Positions 6,483 through 9,837 of a stretch of DNA of 9,837 nt are shown here, piece after piece. Made by a program: the position numbers and the translations under genes. The notes beneath the pieces are model-generated. The model saw only the letters and a list, made by a program, of their open reading frames with translations. It was not told the origin of the DNA and searched no databases. The first letter of the stretch is position 1; every line of letters starts with the position of its first letter. This DNA comes from Propionibacteriaceae bacterium (GTDB lineage Bacteria > Actinomycetota > Actinomycetes > Propionibacteriales > Propionibacteriaceae). The stretch lies in contig WQYJ01000065.1 of the NCBI GenBank assembly GCA_009781325.1, positions 1 to 9,837 of the forward strand, given 5' to 3'.

Positions 6483-7082
6483 GTGAAGAAACTATTTTCA
6501 GCGACCCTCGCCGTAGGGCTGTTGCTCAGCATTTCGGGCTGTTCGGTAATATTCCCCGAAGTCATTGGCGGTGATGGCCGCTATGGTGTCAATGGTGAAC
6601 CCAGCGCCGAACCCGTCGCCACCAGCAGTGCTCCGGAAGAAACACAGCAGGTGACTTCCGCCTTGTCCAGCTTTACGATGTCCTTCCCACTGACCTGGGA
6701 GAAGTTAGATCTCAATGACGCGGCATCCATTGAAATGGGACGCTCGAATAAGGATCAGTATCTGATTGTCATTGAAGATGTTGCGGAAGACTTCGATAGT
6801 AATTTCACCCTTGAGGACTTTACTGACATCGTACTTGGCAACCTGATAGACATGATGGAGACCGCCACCGATCCGCAGATCGTCGACTTCATGACCACAC
6901 GAGGAATATCAGGCAAGCAGGTTGAGTTCGCCGGAGTCGTCGACAAAATCAGAGTCAAATACCTACTGACAACAATCCAAAAGAACGACGTCTTCTACCA
7001 AATCCTCGCCTGGTCCACCCAGTCAAAGTACGACGCCGCCAAACCAGTCTTCGACGATATTTTGGACAGCGTGGGGTTCTAG
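6483..7082 (+). CDS. Predicted lipoprotein of unknown function (PsbP/DcrB-like fold suspected)
   Basis: This 199-aa protein has a lipoprotein signal peptide ending in the lipobox ISGC (Cys at residue 20), so the mature protein should be lipid-anchored on the outer face of the membrane. A short Ser/Ala/Glu-rich linker (about 38-58) precedes a domain of about 140 residues. That domain starts SSFTMSFPLTWEKL and has alternating acidic and hydrophobic segments (YLIVIEDVAED, FTLEDFTDIVLGNL, MTTRGISGKQVEF, ending ILDSVGF). This arrangement resembles PsbP/Mog1/DcrB-type proteins, a resemblance judged by eye only. The GTG at 6483 follows AGGGGT (6474-6479). An in-frame ATG at 6348 is rejected because it lies inside the operon terminator and would spoil the signal peptide. 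It follows the B12 operon but is separated from it by the stem-loop, so a B12 link is not shown. Confidence 0.8.
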   Translation: MKKLFSATLAVGLLLSISGCSVIFPEVIGGDGRYGVNGEPSAEPVATSSAPEETQQVTSALSSFTMSFPLTWEKLDLNDAASIEMGRSNKDQYLIVIEDVAEDFDSNFTLEDFTDIVLGNLIDMMETATDPQIVDFMTTRGISGKQVEFAGVVDKIRVKYLLTTIQKNDVFYQILAWSTQSKYDAAKPVFDDILDSVGF

Positions 7083-7109
7083 CCGTCAGAGAAGCATGCC
7101 TGCTAGTGC

Positions 7110-7139
7110 TTGGCATGCCGCCATCCATGCTGATATGCT
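7110..7139 (+). promoter_or_regulatory. Probable promoter of the toxin-antitoxin pair
   Basis: TTGGCA (7110-7115; consensus TTGACA) and TATGCT (7134-7139; consensus TATAAT) are separated by 18 nt. They sit 25 nt before the antitoxin start codon. The operator-like repeat at 7136-7152 overlaps the -10 element. Confidence 0.5.
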
Positions 7140-7152
7140 AGCAGTGCTAGCA
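7136..7152. promoter_or_regulatory. Operator-like tandem palindromes for antitoxin autoregulation
   Basis: TGCTAGCA occurs twice, separated by a single G (7136-7143 and 7145-7152), and each copy is itself a perfect palindrome. A partial copy (TGCTAGTG) lies at 7101-7108. Position over the -10/start region and the 9-bp repeat spacing fit binding by ribbon-helix-helix antitoxin dimers, as is known for FitA. Binding here is inferred. Confidence 0.55.
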
Positions 7153-7163
7153 CTGGAGGTATA

Positions 7164-7409
7164 ATGGCGACTTTAACAATTCGTAATGTGGATGAAAGTG
7201 TCCACCACCAGATCCGAAGGCGCGCAGCTCAAAAGAGCCGCTCAATGGAAGCGGAGGTTCGCGACCTTTTGGCAAAGACCTATGGTCAAGCATCTTTCGG
7301 CGGTGCTCTGCTTAGCTTGGCCCAAGATCTAAGAAGCGACGTTGACGGGGTTGACCTAGTGATTCCGCCGCGTTCGGTGCCGCGCATTCTTGATCTAAAC
7401 AAGGAATAG
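7164..7409 (+). CDS. FitA-like ribbon-helix-helix antitoxin
   Basis: This 81-aa protein pairs with the downstream PIN toxin. The N-terminal MATLTIRNVDESVHHQIRRR forms the beta-strand and first helix of a ribbon-helix-helix DNA-binding domain, and AAQKSRSMEAEVRDLL (21-36) is the second helix. Both match the FitA/VapB-type antitoxin pattern. The C-terminal part (about 45-81, ending LVIPPRSVPRILDLNKE) is the expected toxin-binding tail, with an Arg in a position where such antitoxins block the PIN active site. The start is supported by GGAGGT (7155-7160). The toxin starts 2 nt after its stop, the usual layout for co-translated pairs. It probably represses its own promoter through the TGCTAGCA repeats. 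Base composition is AT-richer than the neighbours. Confidence 0.9.
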   Translation: MATLTIRNVDESVHHQIRRRAAQKSRSMEAEVRDLLAKTYGQASFGGALLSLAQDLRSDVDGVDLVIPPRSVPRILDLNKE

Positions 7410-7411
7410 GC

Positions 7412-7864
7412 ATGATCATCCTCGACACAAATGTCGTCTCCGAAATCTTAAGACTCCAACCTGATGCTTCTGTGCTTCGGTGGATGATGGCTCATACTCA
7501 TGAAGTTGGCATCACAGCAATTACGGTCGCAGAACTCAGTCTTGGAGTTGAGATTCTTCCTGAGGGTCAAAGAAAGACCAAATTGCAACAAAAACTGGGC
7601 GCGCTTTTTGCAGATTATCGGACCTCTGTTATTGAGTTTGATAGGGAAGCTGCTCAGGCGAATGGTGTGTTGATTGCCAAGAGGCGCTCCAGTGGACGCC
7701 CGCTAGCGACTGAGGATGCGATGATTGCGGCAACTTGTTTGGTGCATGGCATGTCCCTAGCTACTCGTAATATCAAAGACTTTGATGACCTAGGTTTGGC
7801 TTTGATCAATCCTTGGGAAGCAGATGAAAAGGTGTTGGGAGATGAATCACCTGACCTGGAATAA
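7412..7864 (+). CDS. FitB/VapC-like PIN-domain toxin (ribonuclease)
   Basis: This 150-aa protein is a predicted Mg2+-dependent ribonuclease of the PIN superfamily, held inactive by the upstream antitoxin. Acidic active-site residues are all present: D5 in MIILDTNVVSE, E41 in TVAELSLG, D102 in ATEDAMIAAT and D123 in RNIKDFDDLG. The ending LINPW is typical of FitB-type members, but about 15 extra acidic residues follow (EADEKVLGDESPDLE). The gene looks intact and probably active. The RNA target cannot be predicted from sequence. The G+C content is visibly lower than in the cysteine synthase gene that follows, and the whole cassette (about 7030-7930) lacks GTAC, which is frequent elsewhere, suggesting acquisition. 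Confidence 0.92.
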   Translation: MIILDTNVVSEILRLQPDASVLRWMMAHTHEVGITAITVAELSLGVEILPEGQRKTKLQQKLGALFADYRTSVIEFDREAAQANGVLIAKRRSSGRPLATEDAMIAATCLVHGMSLATRNIKDFDDLGLALINPWEADEKVLGDESPDLE

Positions 7865-7909
7865 GCTGTAACTAGAAATATCACCATAACTTGGGCAGAG
7901 GTGTCAGAC

Positions 7910-8839
7910 ATGAGTCAGGTTTGTCATGATGTACTTGAGGCGATCGGGCATACCCCGGTTGTTCAACTTCAGCGAGTTGTGCCACCGGGCAGCGCACGGA
8001 TCGTCGTAAAGCTAGAGGGGTTGAATGTTGGCGGGTCGATCAAAACCCGTACAGCCTGGAACATGATCGAGGATGCCACTGCTCGCGGGCTGATCACCCC
8101 CGACACCATCATCTGCGAGCCGACCAGCGGAAATCAGGGGATTGGTTTGGCCCTCGTGGGTGCAGTACGAGGGATCCGCGTACGGGTGATCATGCCGGAT
8201 TCGGTGAGCGGTGAGCGGCGCAAGATCATCGAGGCGTACGGCGCGGAGGTTGTGCTCGTTCATGACGATGGCGATATTGGCGCCTGCATCGATGAGTGCC
8301 TGCGTACTGCGCTGTCGATGGCAGCTACCGACCTGAATGTCTTTGTGCCCCAGCAGTTCGAGAACCCCGCCAACCCAGCCATTCACTTCGATGGTACGGG
8401 ACCGGAGCTGCTTAAGCAGGTGGGTCAGATCGATGGATTCTGCTCAGGGATCGGCACCGGAGGTACGATCACAGGGGTGGGGCGTTGCCTGCGCGAGGCC
8501 AATCCTGACGTGGTGATCTGGGCAGTCGAACCCGAGGACGCCGCGATCCTCAGCGGCGGACCGATCACCTCGCACGTGCAGATGGGCATCGGCGACGGAC
8601 TCATTCCAGTGAACCTCGACACAGAGATCTATAACGATGTGGCAGTAGTCAGTGATGCCGAAGCCCTAGCAATGGCCAAGCGCCTAGCCCAAGAAGAGGG
8701 CCTGCTCGTAGGCATCTCCTCGGGGAGCAACGTAGTCGCCGCCGTACGCCTAGCCGCCCAACTCGGCCCCGGAAAGACCGTAGCAACAATCCTCCCAGAC
8801 ACCGGCGAACGCTATTTCAGCACCCCGCTGTATGACTAA
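7910..8839 (+). CDS. cysK: Cysteine synthase-family PLP enzyme (O-acetylserine sulfhydrylase-like)
   Basis: This 309-aa cytoplasmic enzyme is of fold type II. The expected reaction is O-acetyl-L-serine plus sulfide giving L-cysteine and acetate. PLP lysine K45 lies in NVGGSIKTR. The substrate loop TSGNQG (72-77) replaces the usual TSGNTG. QQFENPANPAIHF (148-160), the PLP-phosphate loop GTGGT (182-186), SSGSN (270-274) and ILPDTGERYFSTPLYD at the end all fit CysK. Length is normal and no CBS domain is present, arguing against cystathionine beta-synthase. The TSGNQG variant leaves room for a specialised relative. No serine acetyltransferase gene is adjacent. ATG 7910 is chosen over GTG 7901 because the GTG overlaps the ribosome site GAGGT (7898-7902). 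It starts 45 nt after the toxin gene, so read-through from the toxin-antitoxin promoter is possible; no independent promoter is clear. Confidence 0.9.
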   Translation: MSQVCHDVLEAIGHTPVVQLQRVVPPGSARIVVKLEGLNVGGSIKTRTAWNMIEDATARGLITPDTIICEPTSGNQGIGLALVGAVRGIRVRVIMPDSVSGERRKIIEAYGAEVVLVHDDGDIGACIDECLRTALSMAATDLNVFVPQQFENPANPAIHFDGTGPELLKQVGQIDGFCSGIGTGGTITGVGRCLREANPDVVIWAVEPEDAAILSGGPITSHVQMGIGDGLIPVNLDTEIYNDVAVVSDAEALAMAKRLAQEEGLLVGISSGSNVVAAVRLAAQLGPGKTVATILPDTGERYFSTPLYD

Positions 8840-8858
8840 GAGAACAACATATCAACCC

Positions 8859-8975
8859 CCGGTCATCCTGCCGCCAGGCAGGACCCCCGGCAGCCAACGT
8901 AGGGTCTGAGGGTAGGTCTTTACCATAGTCCCTACGTCGGCTGCCGGGGGTCCTGCCTGGCGGCAGGATGACCAG
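8859..8975. repeat. Large palindromic intergenic repeat, copy B (complete)
   Basis: This 117-bp element has arms 8859-8895 and 8939-8975 that are reverse complements at 36 of 37 positions. The centre (8896-8938) forms another stem with CGTAGGG at one end and CCCTACG at the other. Each arm can also fold alone (GGTC and CTGCC with GGCAG and GACC around TGGC), giving a three-hairpin, clover-like alternative. Relative to copies A and C the centre lies in the opposite orientation (GGTAAAGACCTACC-type core read on the - strand). It sits 19 nt after the cysteine synthase stop and before the GNAT promoter. No T-run, coding potential or clear target-site duplication is seen. Confidence 0.9.
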
Positions 8976-9003
8976 GGTCGTGAGTCAGACACATCACCCT
9001 CTC

Positions 9004-9019
9004 TGACACATATGTGTCA
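9004..9019. promoter_or_regulatory. Perfect 16-bp palindromic operator candidate before the GNAT gene
   Basis: TGACACATATGTGTCA is a perfect palindrome overlapping the probable -35 region of the GNAT promoter. A half-site GACACAT also occurs at 8988-8994, 17 bp upstream of the matching half in the palindrome. This is the usual look of a dimeric repressor site. No regulator gene is nearby, so the protein is unknown. Confidence 0.6.
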
Positions 9020-9048
9020 AGCCACACCCCCTCACTAGAATTGCACCA
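9013..9048 (+). promoter_or_regulatory. Probable promoter giving a leaderless GNAT transcript
   Basis: TAGAAT (9036-9041) is a good -10 element. A start site about 7 nt after it falls on the A of the ATG at 9048. No Shine-Dalgarno sequence is present before that ATG (the preceding bases are TTGCACC). The -35 region at 17-nt spacing (9013-9018, TGTGTC) matches poorly and lies in the palindrome. Leaderless mRNAs are common in actinomycetes. Confidence 0.5.
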
Positions 9049-9620
9049 TGATTCGCAAAGCAATACCCGAGGAGGCCCCGGAAATCAGACGTCTCCATGC
9101 TCGATCATGGCGCGTGACGTACCCAAACGACGAGTACGGAGTCACCCAAGCGTGGGTCGATGAGTTCACCAACGGATGGCTAACCGAAGACGCGTTAGCT
9201 GGGTCTATTGAGTTTCTTCGCGGGGTACTGGAAGAGCCAAATTCGTTCTATCGCATAGCGGAAGTCGATGGCCAAATCGCCGGTTTCGTACACGCAATTC
9301 GCCATAGTGAAAATGACGCTGAAGTCATGGGCATCTACTGCGACCCATCCATGATTGGAACCGGGGTCGGGGCGCAGCTAATGGATGCCGCCATGGAGTG
9401 GATCGGGCCTGGGCAAGCCCGGTTAGATGTAGCCCCCTATAACCAGCGCGCCATCCGGTTCTATCAGCGCTACGGATTCCGCGTAGTCGAAGGTTCGCAG
9501 CACCTGTTCAACGTCATGCCATGGGTAGACCTCCAAGGCCCAGACCATGGCCAAGCCGGGCTTCAAATCAACGTCAACGCCATCCCAACAGTGGACATGG
9601 AACGTGACAAAGGGGACTGA
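9048..9620 (+). CDS. GNAT-family N-acetyltransferase
   Basis: This 190-aa enzyme is expected to transfer an acetyl group from acetyl-CoA to an amine; the acceptor is unknown. The N-terminus MIRKAIPEEAPEIRRLHARSW is the typical first strand and helix. FYRIAEVDGQIAGFVHA (67-83) forms strands 2-3. VMGIYCDPSMIGTGVGAQLM (93-112) is motif A, with the Q/RxxGxG-type acetyl-CoA loop present as IGTGVG. LDVAPYNQRAIRFYQRYGF (125-143) is motif B with the conserved Asn and Tyr. The tail after about residue 155 is not part of the fold, and its last codons lie within the tandem repeat that follows. The gene is isolated between two palindromic repeats. The start lacks a ribosome site, fitting a leaderless mRNA. 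Confidence 0.9.
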   Translation: MIRKAIPEEAPEIRRLHARSWRVTYPNDEYGVTQAWVDEFTNGWLTEDALAGSIEFLRGVLEEPNSFYRIAEVDGQIAGFVHAIRHSENDAEVMGIYCDPSMIGTGVGAQLMDAAMEWIGPGQARLDVAPYNQRAIRFYQRYGFRVVEGSQHLFNVMPWVDLQGPDHGQAGLQINVNAIPTVDMERDKGD

Positions 9621-9735
9621 CTCAACTCCCCCGCAACAAAGGGTCGGGCCCAACTCCCGCATGACAATGGGGACGGGCCCAACTCCCGCATGATGTGACA
9701 ATGGCAACGGTCCTTTTTGTCATATCCCAACTCCC
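9606..9735 (+). repeat. Degenerate tandem repeat overlapping the GNAT stop codon
   Basis: Four degenerate units share GACAATGGGGAC (or close variants) followed by GGGCCCAACTCCCGCA. The CAACTCCC word occurs at 9623, 9651, 9680 and 9728, giving spacings of 28, 29 and 48 nt. The first unit includes the last codons and TGA of the GNAT gene. The last unit is lengthened by an insertion that forms a hairpin (ATGTGACAA 9693-9701 with TTGTCATAT 9717-9725, one G-U pair). It runs directly into palindromic repeat C. It is not a CRISPR array: units are too few, unequal and lack unique spacers. Confidence 0.7.
9693..9725 (+). terminator. Possible terminator-like hairpin after the GNAT gene
   Basis: A 9-bp stem (9693-9701 with 9717-9725, one G-U pair) encloses a 15-nt loop containing a run of T. 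No T-run follows the stem, so termination is uncertain. It is the only hairpin between the gene and palindromic repeat C. Confidence 0.3.
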
Positions 9736-9837
9736 GGTCATCCTGCCGCAGGCAGGACCCCCGGCAGCCGACGTAGGGACTTGGCTAAAGACCTACCCAA
9801 GTCCCTAGATCAGCTGCCGGGGGTCCTGCCTGGCGGC
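9734..9837. repeat. Large palindromic intergenic repeat, copy C (cut by window end)
   Basis: The left arm (9734-9769) matches copy B with one base missing. The centre stem pairs AGGGACTTGG (9775-9784) with CCAAGTCCCT (9797-9806). The right arm (9813-9837) is cut off by the window edge. The central core reads in the same direction as in copy A. The stem changes relative to A (for example CGTAGGGAC against CGTATGGAC) are matched on the opposite strand, indicating conserved pairing. Confidence 0.85.

Noticed and set aside
8859..8975. Simple intrinsic terminator of the cysteine synthase gene
   Set aside because: No T-run follows either arm, the element is far larger than needed, and another copy sits upstream of the B12 operon. 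It may still affect 3' ends, but it is primarily a dispersed repeat.
9606..9837. CRISPR-like array
   Set aside because: The repeated words are close together and unequally spaced, the intervening sequence is itself repeated, and the neighbouring palindrome is a different dispersed element. No cas genes are present.

Overview
The window (roughly 58-60% G+C by eye) looks like the chromosome of a Gram-positive, high-GC actinomycete (Actinomycetota). Evidence: Ala/Thr/Pro-rich secreted proteins with C-terminal membrane anchors, GTG starts, a leaderless-looking gene, a duplicated-ATPase ECF transporter of the actinobacterial Cbr type, and a FitAB-type toxin-antitoxin pair. Genus cannot be read from the sequence. 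All ten supported genes are on the + strand.

Region 1 (about 115-6380) is a vitamin B12 acquisition operon. A cobalamin riboswitch with a readable expression platform (alternative helices, then a hairpin that both hides the ribosome site and ends in a T-run) precedes five overlapping genes: a secreted, membrane-anchored alpha/alpha-barrel (prenyltransferase-repeat) protein; a secreted, membrane-anchored DUF4430 protein with a long Pro/Thr stalk; and an ECF importer made of EcfT (CbrV-like), a duplicated ATPase (CbrU-like) and an S component (CbrT-like). The first two proteins look like the alpha and beta domains of animal intrinsic factor/transcobalamin, carried as separate polypeptides. The simplest reading is that they capture cobalamin (or a corrinoid) at the cell surface and pass it to the ECF transporter, all repressed when B12 is plentiful. 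A strong stem-loop closes the operon.

Region 2 (6483-8839) holds a small lipoprotein of PsbP/DcrB-like appearance, a FitA/FitB-like toxin-antitoxin pair with its own promoter and operator, and a cysteine synthase-family PLP enzyme. The toxin-antitoxin stretch is AT-richer than its neighbours and lacks the GTAC words common elsewhere, so it may be an acquired cassette.

Region 3 (8840-9837) holds a GNAT acetyltransferase expressed from what looks like a leaderless promoter covered by a perfect 16-bp palindrome. It is flanked by copies of a large (about 117 bp), nearly perfect palindromic repeat. One complete copy (8859-8975) and two copies cut by the window edges (1-79 and 9734-9837) are present. 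A separate 28-48 bp tandem repeat starts inside the end of the GNAT gene and runs up to the last palindrome.
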